Origin: Blattamonas nauphoetae
Lineage: Eukaryota; Preaxostyla; Oxymonadida
Direction of reading: 5' to 3'
Assembly (NCBI GenBank): GCA_033064195.1
Contig: JARBJD010000026.1
Span: 372,001 to 436,000, forward strand
Length of the DNA: 64,000 bases
The notes below the pieces were generated by a model that ran no database searches, was not told the DNA's origin, and worked only from the letters and a program-made list of their open reading frames with translations. Position 1 is the first letter of the stretch, and every line of letters starts with the position of its first letter. This document shows, one piece after another, positions 43,483-54,584 of the stretch. The translations under genes and the position numbers were made by a program.

Positions 43483-45702
43483 ATGCATGACGATGATGTC
43501 CGTGCTCACAGTCCGGACACATCCTCCGAACTAGAATCTAGCGCTAGCGATGAAATGGTTGAAGTGACCCTTCCACCTGAACCAGAAAGGATTGACGATC
43601 ATTCACAGTCTGGTCCATCTCCCACATGTTTTAATTCAACTCCAGTGACCTACCAAGATCCAACTCCCCAAACAACATCTGATGGTGACAATCTCGACAT
43701 AGCGACCTTCCCGATGTCTTCGGCGTCCTCGTTTTCTCGAACCGATCGCAATCTCCATCCTCTCCGCTGGATCCAGGAACAGCTGAAACGAGAAGAGCGT
43801 TCCAAAACACAGAAGCAAAATGGAAGAAGAATGCTGACCAGTCCATTCCAGTTCAACACAGCCAGCAACAATCTGAGCGCCAGGTTTCGTCTTTCACTGC
43901 GTAACACTCGATTCGTGCTTGACATGAAAGCTCACCCAGTTTCTCTCACACTGTCCCATTCACACACACCATCCAAACCACAGCGATTTGTAGGTCACAC
44001 TGCAAATGTCTCCATTCTGAATCCTCCAAAAGTCTTGCCTCGATGGAAAACACACCGCTCGCGTTTTGATGACACGCCAATACCACCAAAGTCATTTTGG
44101 CAAAATTTACTTGAAACTGAATCGAAACGGAGAGAAACGAACCTTTATGGCTTATTTGGAGAATGGGAGAAGAAGATGAACATGTGTCGAGATGAACTTG
44201 GAATGATGAAACGGGAGTATGGCGCAGAGAAGAAGAAGCTCGCAGCGTTGGCTGAGATGGATGCGGAATGGAAGGAGAGGATGGCAGGATTCGAAAGTCA
44301 GATGGAAGAGGAAGAGGAAGAAGCACGAAAACACGAAATGACCGAAATCGTCCGAAAGATGGTTGAACTGAAGGATCGCGCGAAGGACACCAAACGGAAC
44401 CTCTCAAAAGACCTCCAACGAATCGAGAGTGACGTTCGGAGGGAATGCTCCGAATCAAAACGTCGTCTCCAGCAATTCGAGTCTCAGCGGTTGTTCCTCG
44501 AGAAGTTAGAGAACGAGCCCGAAGAAAACAGGATGACGAACGAAGAACTGGCTGCTGTTCTGGAAAAGCGAAAAGAGAAAGACGAAAATGTTGCAGGCGT
44601 TTCGATGCATGTCACTCTACGTTCGCACTCCACTCTGAAAGTGAAGAGAGCGGAGGACAAAGAGGAGGAAGAGAATGTGGATGAACAACAATCAACCTCA
44701 ATTCGTCATGCCGCTCTTGTCACTGAGCCAGTTGTTCTGACTCCACAACACGTCGATCACCTCCCCACAAGCGCTGTGTCGAACGAACAGACACTGCTTC
44801 TTCTTAGCCAATCGCTGACTGTGCACTCTGTTCTCCACTCTCTTTATCAGCAGCACTTCGATCATTCACCTCCTCGGGAGGGTGACGAAGAACCAGACAC
44901 CGACGGAATCCTGTATCCCTCCCACAGCACTGCCATTCTGGAAATGACTGACCTGAGTGACATGTCAGACTTGAATTCGCCGTTCACAACACTCGAAGCA
45001 CTCCGAACGCCTTTCGACATCCCAATTTTGACAGAAAGCATCTCGCCCCGTGACCAAGAGCGCAACACTGTCGGGAATGTCAGAAACGAGGTCTTCCTCA
45101 GCTCCCTTCTCTGTCTCCCAGTTCCTCCTGCCTCGCCACTCCGGATCAGCAGGAGCGAGACAGTTCAAGTGGATTGCAGGTATCTTCTGAGGCAATACCT
45201 CACCTCTGCCCACTTCGTTTCACTGTACGCCGACGCGATTTTCAGACAGGTTGAACAGGAGAGCAAATCTCTGCCTCTTTACGATGTTGATGAGCAAGTC
45301 GATTGGTCCTATTCAGATTTGGATCTCTTCTCGAAGGCGTCCACATCTCCGCCGCCAACAATTCAGAACCCCAAACAGTGCCATTACTTCCTTCCTTTGC
45401 CGGAAGAAATCGATGTGGCGGTCGTCGACACTGTCAATCCAGAAGTCCACAAGATTGTGAAGGAAATGGTCGATCAGACCGTCCAAAGGAACACAGAAGC
45501 CAATCTTCTGCCATCTGACGACAAGCGGAAATCACACTTTGAGATCCTCCCAGGTTCTGTTCCAGCATCTGAAGAAATTAAAACGATCGTAAACCAAGTG
45601 ACGTTCCCTCTGTTCGACACATTCAACGAGAAGCTCGGAGGCGATCGGAGAGAACTTGTCAAACAGAGCCGACAATCAGAAGCTGTGACAATGTCACTTT
45701 AG
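43483..45702 (+). CDS. Long coiled-coil protein, 739 residues
   Basis: ATG at 43483. The N-terminal third is acidic and serine-rich. A strong coiled coil follows, roughly residues 220-370 (REYGAEKKKLAALAEMDAE, ESQMEEEEEEARKHEMTEI, SDVRRECSESKRRLQQFES). The C-terminal part is mixed, with conserved-looking helices (CRYLLRQYLTSAHFVSLYAD). No family is recognised; the composition would suit a cytoskeletal protein, but that is a guess. TAG ends the frame at 45702. The same frame stays open from 45703 to 46176 with similar composition, so the true end may be further on. Confidence 0.7.
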   Translation: MHDDDVRAHSPDTSSELESSASDEMVEVTLPPEPERIDDHSQSGPSPTCFNSTPVTYQDPTPQTTSDGDNLDIATFPMSSASSFSRTDRNLHPLRWIQEQLKREERSKTQKQNGRRMLTSPFQFNTASNNLSARFRLSLRNTRFVLDMKAHPVSLTLSHSHTPSKPQRFVGHTANVSILNPPKVLPRWKTHRSRFDDTPIPPKSFWQNLLETESKRRETNLYGLFGEWEKKMNMCRDELGMMKREYGAEKKKLAALAEMDAEWKERMAGFESQMEEEEEEARKHEMTEIVRKMVELKDRAKDTKRNLSKDLQRIESDVRRECSESKRRLQQFESQRLFLEKLENEPEENRMTNEELAAVLEKRKEKDENVAGVSMHVTLRSHSTLKVKRAEDKEEEENVDEQQSTSIRHAALVTEPVVLTPQHVDHLPTSAVSNEQTLLLLSQSLTVHSVLHSLYQQHFDHSPPREGDEEPDTDGILYPSHSTAILEMTDLSDMSDLNSPFTTLEALRTPFDIPILTESISPRDQERNTVGNVRNEVFLSSLLCLPVPPASPLRISRSETVQVDCRYLLRQYLTSAHFVSLYADAIFRQVEQESKSLPLYDVDEQVDWSYSDLDLFSKASTSPPPTIQNPKQCHYFLPLPEEIDVAVVDTVNPEVHKIVKEMVDQTVQRNTEANLLPSDDKRKSHFEILPGSVPASEEIKTIVNQVTFPLFDTFNEKLGGDRRELVKQSRQSEAVTMSL

Positions 45703-46176
45703 AGGAAGGACATTTTCAGACAACTTTCGCAAGACGAGTTGTCGTCGCCTTTCATGAAACTGCATGTTCCCTCTCTGTCTTCGCCAATGAAGCATGCTCC
45801 GTTGTTCATCCTTCGACTCGCCCAACTCACCTTCCACTACCTCGTCTTCCAGGCCTGCCTCCCTCTCAACCACAACACAATCACGTCCATTGTCAACCGG
45901 TCGCCTTCGTCTCTTTCTGGCGATGAGTCTCTCATCATAGATCAGCAATCTTACCTCATCACGCAAGCACCTGTCAGACTCGATACGTCCATTCTTTCGT
46001 ACACTCTCCTCCTTCCTCCCCTCTCGCCATCTGCACAATGGATCCTCACCAAGATGGAGGAAGACGAGCCACCACTCAAGCTCAGTGACGAAGAGAAACT
46101 GGACTGGATCTCAGCTGGCCAAGAGAGGGACACAATGGAAGTGGCACAGGAACAACGTGTGGACCTTCTTGTGTGA
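45703..46176 (+). pseudogene. In-frame continuation downstream of the coiled-coil gene
   Basis: In frame with the preceding gene, after its TAG, comes RKDIFRQLSQDELSSPFMK, LFILRLAQLTFHYLVFQ and so on to TGA 46174-46176. Coding-like composition continues without a start codon that stands out. Possibilities are a premature stop in the upstream gene, removal of the TAG in a short intron (the TAG is itself preceded by CACTT and could be a 3' splice site), or a remnant. Confidence 0.45.
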
Positions 46177-46309
46177 TTTGCCGTTTTTTCTTCATCGTTC
46201 TCACAAAACAGGGAATATTGATGTCTCCAAATTATTCATATAACCACCTCACTACAAGGTTTACTCGACATTCTGGGGAAAACAACATGATACATTCATT
46301 GTACATAGA

Positions 46310-46473
46310 GATTCCACGGAGGGGACATCAGATTTGCAAGTTCCGACAATGTCGACGAGGTTCTGTACGAAGTTTGGATGGACCGAGGAGAACTAGATCC
46401 AGAATACGAACATGAGGAGAGAGAACCACCCTTACAGTCGGTTCAATACGATACCAAGGCTCCTTTAGGATGA
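46310..46473 (+). CDS. Possible short terminal exon
   Basis: After a 3' splice-like ACATAG the frame FHGGDIRFASSDNVDEVLYE, then VWMDRGELDPEYEHEERE, runs to TGA at 46471-46473. It is acidic and well ordered, unlike the surrounding AT-rich DNA. It may be the last exon of the coiled-coil gene or a small separate gene. The hAT transposon lies only 36 bp downstream. Confidence 0.35.
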
Positions 46474-46509
46474 AGACAAGGTGTTCTCAATCAAAAATAT
46501 GGTAAGGGG

Positions 46510-48903
46510 CAGGGGTTTTGGAGATTGGATCAATCCGGTCAGATCCGGTCATCGACATCTCTATTTTTAGATCACAAAAATGGTGATCTCAATATATAGA
46601 TGCTTTTTGGAAAAAAGAAAAATTTCTGTAGTTTTGATTTTCATGAAGTGATCACTCACAGATTTTGGAATGAAATAGTGTCCTGGTTATCTCAAAAAAG
46701 TTTGCCAAAATTCGCCCAAAAGTTGATTCTGATTTTTTTGCCATGAATGATAACAAGACTGCTGGTCCGATCTATGAAGATGATGTAGAATGGGATTTGG
46801 AGCTGGCGTATGCTGGATCAAAGATTCAAGAGGAAGATCTTCGGGTTGATGTTGAGCGTTGGAGTTCATGGCCAAAATTCAGACACCCCCACCGAAACGA
46901 GTCGATTTTTCAACTCCAAGCAGGTACAGGAGTCTTCTGTGTGATTTGTGCCGCATATTGGGCTTCCCATCTCTCAGAATCAGTTCCATATGTAACAATA
47001 CCAGCATTCCCCACAACATCAACCCACCTCCAACGACACGTCGAGAGGAAAAGACACTATATTGCCCTGCAATATCTCGACAAAGATTTTTCTGTCAGTC
47101 CTTCACCTTCCTCACCGCTCTCAGATTATTTTCTTCACGTCAGATCAAGATTGATCTGGGCTCATTTCGTTGCAAAGAAAATGATAGCGAACCATCTCTT
47201 TGCAAACATCATTTCTCGAATGGACCAGTGTCACCAAGTATCAAAACCACAGTTTCCATCTCTCACATCTCCAGACTCGTTCTACAAACTCATCACGATT
47301 CTCGACAGTTTCTACCACAATACCACACTAGATCGGGTCCAAAAGTGTGGATTCTTCTCAGTCATGCTCGATACTTCTCAGGATCTGACGGTCACCAAAC
47401 AACTCTCTGTTATTATTCAATTCTGTACTGTGAATGGTCTGGTTGAAACTTTTCTTCTCGGTCTCGTGCCCATTATTTCTCGGGCCACTGGCAGCATCCA
47501 ATATCAAAAACTCAAAGAATTACTACAGAAAAATGGGCTATCAATTCAGAATTGTGTGGGAATTGGATTCGATGGAGATGCCGCGAATATCGGAAAAACG
47601 AAAGGAATCTTGGCGCTAGCCCGTAAAGACAACACAAATATCCTTGGCTTTCATTGTGCCGCTCACCGTGGACAATTGGCCATTCAAGACACGTTCAAGA
47701 ATCCTTCCAATTATGATTTCCCTTTCGTCATCTCTCTCACAGAAGACATCGCTTCCTGGCTCCGGGCGAGCTCCAATCGCCTGTTAGAATACACAAAGTC
47801 ACTCGAAGACAATGGGAAAACAGCTAATTTACCAGTATTACCAAACCACACTCGATGGCTGACTAGATATCCACTTCTTGTGCAAACAAAACAGAATTTT
47901 CACGAAATTTCGGCCGCAATCAGAAAAGAAGCCGATTCCTTCACTCATGACCACCCCTATCACCAGTTTCACACGAGTTTGTACTATTTTAAGTTGTGTT
48001 CACTCGTGTACATTTTGGAGCCAGTTCAGCAGTTTAGCGTCGCAGTTCAAGAGGAAACGCTTGACTACTCACAATTACTTCTCCTGATCGATCGAACAGA
48101 GCAAAATCTACGCCTAAAGTCAATCCCGGCGGCTTTTAACGTGCAGTTCTTACATTTCTGTAACCAATTTGGAGCTGACGTGAAAATGAAGACGGAGGAG
48201 AGACGGGAAGTGAAGGAAAGTCTGCTGCGATACATACACATATTGATACAGTGTTTTCAAATGCGTATGAAAGACACTGCCCCCTGGTCTCAGATTGGGA
48301 ACCTAACTTTTGCCAAAATTCGTGACTCAAAAAATGTCAAATTGCTCATCTCCTCATCCACCGTTGTCATCAAACAATTCAAGAACTACTTCTTACCTGA
48401 TGAGCATTCCAACCTTCGAACAGAAATCCAATCATTGCAAACCGCGTTGCAGCAAAATCGAACTTCTGACCTGTCTTGTTTTTCCGATATCGCCGTCTTT
48501 ATCTCACTCCACCCAGATCTACAATCATGCAACACTCTCCAAAAAATGTATAAAATACTTTCTATTCTCCCGATAACGACAGTACCTGTTGAAAGCTCCT
48601 TCAGCTCGATGAAACACATCAAAACTCCATCCCGTTCATCAATCACCAACAAACACCTCGATATACTTCTCCGAATTGCTATAAATGCTCCTGAGTTTGC
48701 AAGTGAGGAAGATCTCACTCATATGTTCCATATTTGGATGAAAATTCCCCATCTTGAAGTCCCAACTCAAACTCCATCCCTATTGCTAGAATCAACTTAA
48801 ATTTAAGGTAACACATTTCACACCTTCAGGTAATTTCGTATCTTTGAATAAACGAGTCAGTAACAAAGTCAATATCGAGTTGATCTACTCTCCAAAAGCC
48901 CTG
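46510..48903 (+). mobile_element. Autonomous hAT transposon, apparently intact, 2394 bp
   Basis: Terminal inverted repeats CAGGGGTTTTGGAGA (46510) and CAGGGCTTTTGGAGA (from 48903 on the minus strand) differ at one position. Exact 8 bp duplications GTAAGGGG lie at 46502-46509 and 48904-48911. A single uninterrupted transposase gene fills the element. Length, ends and duplication are all standard for hAT, and the lack of decay indicates a recent insertion that may still be mobile. Confidence 0.93.
46743..48800 (+). CDS. hAT-family transposase, 685 residues
   Basis: ATG at 46743, stop TAA at 48798-48800. The N-terminal region has a BED/TTF-type zinc finger layout (FCVICAAYW followed by HLQRHVERKRHY). 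The catalytic core follows: SVMLDTSQDLTVTKQLSVI (first aspartate) and GIGFDGDAANIGKTKGI (second), with FHCAAHRGQLAIQD after it. The C-terminal dimerisation region is ILPITTVPVESSFSSMKHIK, which carries the conserved glutamate-type PVESSFS motif, then SITNKHLDILLRIAIN. No stops or introns are needed. It would bind the CAGGG ends and move the element by cut-and-paste, possibly also mobilising hAT-type MITEs elsewhere. Confidence 0.92.
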   Translation: MNDNKTAGPIYEDDVEWDLELAYAGSKIQEEDLRVDVERWSSWPKFRHPHRNESIFQLQAGTGVFCVICAAYWASHLSESVPYVTIPAFPTTSTHLQRHVERKRHYIALQYLDKDFSVSPSPSSPLSDYFLHVRSRLIWAHFVAKKMIANHLFANIISRMDQCHQVSKPQFPSLTSPDSFYKLITILDSFYHNTTLDRVQKCGFFSVMLDTSQDLTVTKQLSVIIQFCTVNGLVETFLLGLVPIISRATGSIQYQKLKELLQKNGLSIQNCVGIGFDGDAANIGKTKGILALARKDNTNILGFHCAAHRGQLAIQDTFKNPSNYDFPFVISLTEDIASWLRASSNRLLEYTKSLEDNGKTANLPVLPNHTRWLTRYPLLVQTKQNFHEISAAIRKEADSFTHDHPYHQFHTSLYYFKLCSLVYILEPVQQFSVAVQEETLDYSQLLLLIDRTEQNLRLKSIPAAFNVQFLHFCNQFGADVKMKTEERREVKESLLRYIHILIQCFQMRMKDTAPWSQIGNLTFAKIRDSKNVKLLISSSTVVIKQFKNYFLPDEHSNLRTEIQSLQTALQQNRTSDLSCFSDIAVFISLHPDLQSCNTLQKMYKILSILPITTVPVESSFSSMKHIKTPSRSSITNKHLDILLRIAINAPEFASEEDLTHMFHIWMKIPHLEVPTQTPSLLLEST

Positions 48904-48911
48904 GTAAGGGG

Positions 48912-49807
48912 AAGGCTTTGTCACTTCATTTTGCACATATAAGCGAAAGATAATTGTTATTATAACACTTCACCGATTTGACACTCGTTCTGAAGTGATG
49001 TTTGTCTGAATGTGCAGAGAAGCGCTGAGGGCATGGCATGAAAAGGTCGAGAAGAATCGTCATGAAACAATGCCAACCATCTTTCGGTTGGCGAAACTTC
49101 TCGTGGTTGCTTTCTTCAATTGTATGCGGGTACGTAAGTTAACTGGATTCGTGGTTGTGGAGGAGGAAGACGTGCTGTGGGAAGTGCAGACGATGCACGA
49201 GCAACAGGGTCAGCACTTCGAAGGAGAACGGTCCTCTGTCGATGATGTCGTCACAACAGCACAGCGCACACTCTCCTGTTCGACTGCATCTGATGACTGG
49301 TTGACCTGCGTCACATTTCCGCATTCCAATGAGATCTCCTGCACTCCTCTGTGCACGCCATCTCTTGTGTCAGAACGACAGTTTCAGAGAGACTGGCCCG
49401 TCGTACCAGCCAGCCGAGTCAGCTGAGTACTCGGTCACGCACATCCATCAGTCCAAGCAGCCTTCACGCCAATCCCTTCCTCACTCTGCTTGTCTCCGCC
49501 ACTTCCACCATCACTGCTTCCTCCTCTTCTTCCACGTTACCCCTCCCCTCTCCACCTTCAGACACCACTCCCTCTCTCCACTCCTCTGGTCGCCCTCCCG
49601 CCCTCCTTCCCTGCTGTCCCGCCAGCCGTTCATGCATGTGTTCAGTCAGCCGCACTGTCGTCTCCACAATCGGACAGCGTCAATCCCCGTCATCCCAATT
49701 TGCTTGTCAACTCGGGTGAGTGAATGACGAGGAGGAGCTGAAGATCGTCAATCGTGGAGAGCGAAGAGTTCTGTGTTGGCTGGTTCGTCGTTGGCTAGTA
49801 TCTGTTT
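48912..49807. other. No intact gene; decayed coding-like patches
   Basis: Downstream of the hAT element and beyond the end of gene F. The plus-strand stretch 49010-49420 (LRAWHEKVEKNRHE, RLAKLLVVAFFNC) has some coding character. The stretch 49430-49700 is C/T-rich low complexity on the plus strand. I cannot assign either. Confidence 0.35.
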
Positions 49808-52800
49808 CTATTTCTTTTCTGGAAGGTTCATGCCGAGCTGGTTGATCCATTTGATCGACTTGGCAATCGGAAAGACTCCGAAGAACCCCTTCACATCGGT
49901 TCGCAGTGTCGTCCCAGCAGCCCTCTTTCATTCACTGGAACCCCTCAAAACTGGTCCAAAAGTGGTGAGAAGTCAAACGAGGTCATCGTGTCGATTGATC
50001 GAGAGAGTGAGAGTGTTCGGAGAATCGATCCCAAAATCGAGATTCCCATTTCGTACTCCTCCAAGCTCGAACTCGCCTCGACTCCCGCAATCACACACTC
50101 CACAACTCCAAATCGGCACATGTCCACAACCATTCCACAATTGGCCCTCTCAAACACTTTCGACAGAAGCACCAGAGCCGCATTTCGACGAGCTGGGATG
50201 GGAGAACTGGGAGATGGAGGGGATGACGGAACAAGAAGAACAGACACAAGATCAGGAAGTACTTCTCGACAAGTTTGGTGAAATCTGGCTTCCTGCACGA
50301 GACGAGAGACAGAACCTACGAGTTCAATTAAGATGAAACAAGAGACACACCTTCCGTGTTCAATCTCTCAGTTGCGGATGACATTCCATACAGCTGTATC
50401 GCTCCATCACCCAAATCAGAAACATTCAATCTGGATCGAAGAGCCAATATGTTGTCATTCACTTCTCCAAACAGAGCACGGAAGGCGAATCGAGGAAGTC
50501 TGAATCGGAGGTGGAACATGCACATTCTCATCAAGAGCAAGACAACTGATTGGAAGTTGTCGGAGTTTCGGCGAGGATTCAGATAGAGTTGATGGAGGAT
50601 CTGGAAACAGCGATGAAGTGACGCGACTGAGGCTGTGTGGAGAGAATGGGAAGCGAGTGTGGTGAGAGATCGGAGAAATGGGAATCGCGGCTGTCGATAG
50701 AAGACCTCAAAAAGTGACCCTCGATCCAAATGGATGATGAGTGCGATGGACAATTCCAGAATTTGATCCGATGGAAGTGAGAGGCCCAGTTGGAGAAAAA
50801 CGTCACACGTTGGCATATCGCACAAATTGAGCAGAAGGATTGACATAAAGTGGAGTTGAACCGCTGGGAGCTCGTTCATCTGTCCCAATAATTTTGAAAG
50901 AATCCATCCGTTTCACTGGTCTTTCTATCAAATTCTGTTCATTCTTGTTCCAGGAACTGATTAAAGTCATCAATCTCCACGGATATATTCTCTCAAAACT
51001 TCGTTTCTTCCCATCCTCTTTTCAAGCACTGACTCTCCCAACTTCATTGTGACCTCACTCCTCCACCTTTGATAAACTGCGTTCCACTCAGATCGATATA
51101 CATCAAGTCACATGTGTGAAGATCGGGTGTGCCCTTTTCACTTTCTTTGAAACTCGTAGCACCTGAAAGCGGATTCTCTTTTTCCATGACGGTTTCTCTT
51201 GGAGATTAAGATAATGATGTCCCAATGTCTCTTCACCAGTGTCAAACAGACATATAAAACCTGTTTGTTCTCAATTATCTCTCATAATTTCAGATAGACA
51301 AAGGAAAGGAGTGTTCAGGACACGATCGATGATGATCTTGCCAGATGGGTGCAAGTATGTGTCCAATTCAAGAAAAAATAATTGTACTCCTGGGTTCATG
51401 CAGAAATCTAATTTCAACTGATAATTCAAGTGCAATAGAGCATTTTAGAGACTGATGAGTATTTTGCCTCTATTTCTTAACAATACATCTTATCCGTACT
51501 CTCCATTGTAGAACCTTCGTTTTTCACATTGTTTCACCTCATGATCTTCTCTCATCTGTTTTTGAAACAATAAATGTGTCAAATTGGCGTTTCAAAAAAG
51601 TGTCGTTTCTCGTCACGATCGAAGCTCAATTTCGAAACAAACCCCTTTTCCATCATATTTGAGTGATTTTAAGAATTTGGAGAAGAATAAAAAAAGTGAA
51701 ACCATCCATAGTGTTTTGGCTCTTTTCAAAATTATTGGGACATCTGATATTGGAGCAGCGCAGATCCCAGCCCACGAAGAATGAAAGGATGTAGAAAGAT
51801 GAATAAGTTCTCAGGAGCAAAACAACCACAGAGAAGGATCAACTCTTTCCAGCTTTTCTCGTCGAACAGGACCAACATTCTGGACAATTCCTTCTCAATC
51901 ACAAATTCAGCCGGGAAGGAGGAGAGGAAGCGGACGATTTCGTGTTTAAACGGAAGAAGAACGGTGAGAAGACGAGGAATGATGGTTGGAGTGTTCCCAG
52001 TGTCGTACAAGTGGATGATCGCGTCATGAATGGAGGATGGGAGAGGCTCATTGTGAGCTGCGAAGCACAAACTGACCGCACAAATGCTGTGTGATTTGAA
52101 TCGATGTAAATAACCAGACTGCGAGAACAGAGACATTAGTGTCTCTGATCGAGCAATGACGTTATTGTTGACAGAGAAGAGTCGGGCGAGTGACAGATTG
52201 GATGTCGATGGAGACTGACGATACCGAATGGTGGCTCGAAGGACGGCGATCATTAGACCGAGAAAAAGACGGACGGAGTCAAGGCGGATCCATCGATGCG
52301 AAAAGAAGACAATCCAATCAGCATCTGTCCAACTGGCCAGAAGCACTGAATCCAGTTCAGTCATCTCTAGTTCTTTGACGATGATCCAGAGAAGAGAATA
52401 ACATGCATTTTCGTTCGTTCGATGGAAGGTATTTCGGAGGAGAGGAAACACTGTTGACCAGATCTCACGCTGATTTGGGACGACTTCGAGGAGAATCCAG
52501 AGATGGTCGGCAGCCAATTCTCCGAAGTCACCAGTTTCAGAGAGAATGAAGTGAGTGAGTTTGGTGAAATATTCTTGTGTGAGTGAAAGATGGCTGAGAT
52601 TGCCTGTTTCTCTAAAAATCGCGTTGCTTTCATCGAGAAGACGAACGATGTCATATTGGTCCACAGAACTAAACAAAAAAAAGGAAAAATGAAGGGCAGA
52701 CTCGAAGATGGTGTGGTCAAAGTGAGCACGAGTGACTTCTTTCGTCTCCAACGTTGGTGATTGTTCGATGAATGGGGTGATGTCCCAATCTGTCTCACTT

Positions 52801-54430
52801 GGATCGGTTGGTCGTGATCGAATGTCATGGATCAAGGTGAGAATCCGCAAGCAACTCTTCTTTCTTTGTTCGGCTGGAGAGATTGGTGATTCAAGATCGA
52901 TGTCGACCTGGTCATTTTCGGGTGAGGGAAGATCAGATATTTGAGTGGAAAGATGTGTGTCTTCCGATTCTGTGCTTGTGTCCATGGCGGTGAAGTGAGA
53001 AGAGAGGGTGGGATTCTGTGTTGAGCGAATAGTGAACTCGTCGTGAACTGATGTCCACCGAAGACTCGCTTCGTTGAACACGAGTGATGAAGGAGGATCT
53101 TGGTCATTCAGTGGCGATGGTGGAGATGGAGGAGTGTCTGTATTGTTCAGAATGCTCTGACAGACTTCGGTGATTTCGTTCAGCGCTGAGGAAAAACACG
53201 GCTTGTTCAGAAATGTGAGGTGATTCTGTTGGAATAATACAGATTCAGAATAAAAGTGAAACACACCATGTTGGAGTTCTCTTCTGACAATTGCTGCAAA
53301 ACAGTCAGAAAATCGGAAAAGAGCCATTCCCTACGATGTGCTTCGATGGTTTCTGTGAACTTGCTCCTTTGTTCGTCAATGACATCACCGAGGTCTCTGA
53401 AGCTTTCGGAGTTGGATACAAGCAAGCGACCATTTTCGCTTTGCTGGAGCATATCGTCAACAACACGTGACGATGATGAAGAGGATGAGGAATACACAGT
53501 CGCAATCAATGCGAAAAACGAATAATGTGTCAGTGGACGAAATATGTCAACAATCTTGACTGTCAAATCATGAATATCCGATGAGGAACTCGGAATAGAA
53601 TATTGTTGAAAGATACGTTCGAGAATCCCCGTGAAGAAGTTGATGAAAAGATCCTCAGGTGTTGGGGTGGATTGTGGCTCAGAAATGGCTTTGTTTTGCA
53701 AATGTGTTCGAATTTGTTCGGAAACGATCGTGGACAAAACAGAAACACGTTCTTGATTCAGAAAATCTCTGGAAAAAGAAGCGTGAGGATGAACGCGAAA
53801 AAGATGGCAGACGAAGCGTTAGTTGTTAAAGATAAGTGATCAAATTCATCTGAAGAAGCGATGAGAACGAACTGAACGAACTGTAACGACCTGTCAATCT
53901 GTCCAGAGCGTCGAAGAACTCATCGCTCAGATGTGGAAATGGCAGAGATAACGATTCAGATCGTAGCTTTGTTCCAAAAAGAGCCCAAACATATCTTACC
54001 ACAATTTCCTGAAGGAGAATCATTGTGATAACTTCAAACTTGATATAAATCCTGAACTTGGTCTTTTTTGTGTTCATCCCCTACAAGCTGTGAAAAAAGA
54101 GAATATCTCCAGAATTCGGACAAATTGTCCAGCAAAGTGTTTGGAAGAATGATTGGACTTTCTCGAATCGGAGTTTGATCATCTATATTTGTGGGAAGTG
54201 TATTGGATTGTTGCGGAGGGTTCACATCCGACACAAATGACGAATGCACATCGTTTTGATTTCGAAAAGACGACAAGAGACTCGATAGAACCAATGTCAT
54301 GAATTGAAACCTCAATGAAAGAGTTTTCTTTGAGAATGAGAGTCTCAAATTAAGGGAATGATCATCCCATCCAACAATTCTTCTGAATAAAAGCATTATC
54401 ATGTAATTTTTGGCCCTTGTGTGCTTGTCT
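49808..54430 (-). CDS. Gene F: large armadillo/HEAT-type protein, multi-exon, interrupted by a MITE
   Basis: Minus strand, ends at TAG 49808-49810. Exons, 3' to 5', are 49808-49922, 49952-50315, 50351-50881 joined with 51746-53225 (split by the MITE), 53267-53766, 53891-54008, and 54085 to about 54430. Introns of 29, 35, 41, 124 and 76 bp have GT...AG borders (three start GTGTGT or GTAGGG) and each junction keeps the frame, for example SEENSNM|NHLTFLNKPC and RLNTE|GSVSRLVQEA. The translation is all-helical repeat-like throughout (LYHLFDG-free, with LTVLQQLSEEN, HLWILLEVVPNQREIW, LLLNLCDMPTCDVFLQLG). A serine-rich insert lies near 53000. The start is unresolved; MAMIEA with a GTGAGT donor near 54455 is a candidate. 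Function unknown, probably a scaffold. Confidence 0.8.
50882..51741. mobile_element. 860 bp MITE with 4 bp target duplication inside gene F
   Basis: Both ends read GTCCCAATAATTTTGAAA inwards (18 bp inverted repeat), flanked by direct ATCT at 50878-50881 and 51742-51745. Removing it and one ATCT joins ALLQYQ to MNELPAVQLHF in gene F without loss. The interior is AT-rich and non-coding. A 4 bp duplication fits superfamilies such as Sola, Ginger or Kolobok, though not the TTAA of Kolobok/piggyBac. No relative is present in the window. Confidence 0.88.
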
Positions 54431-54584
54431 TTCATCTTAAGCAATTCTACTCACCGCTTCGATCATTGCCATCTCCGCTGGTTCAGAATCACTCTCACTC
54501 GTCTCAACTTTCTCGACGCTTCAGACGATGACGTGTCCTCTTCTGGACTTGTCGACGGAATGAACCATCACTTTCGACTCCGTC

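Noticed and set aside
43631-44458. Minus-strand genes opposite the coiled-coil gene
   Set aside because: They overlap a long, composition-consistent plus-strand gene and show only mirror-image low complexity.
13811-45702. Reassignment of TAG to glutamine (known in one oxymonad)
   Set aside because: In-frame TAG appears at 13811 and 45700, but long glutamine-rich host frames such as gene B use only CAA/CAG with no internal TAA or TAG, and several genes end cleanly at TAG or TAA.
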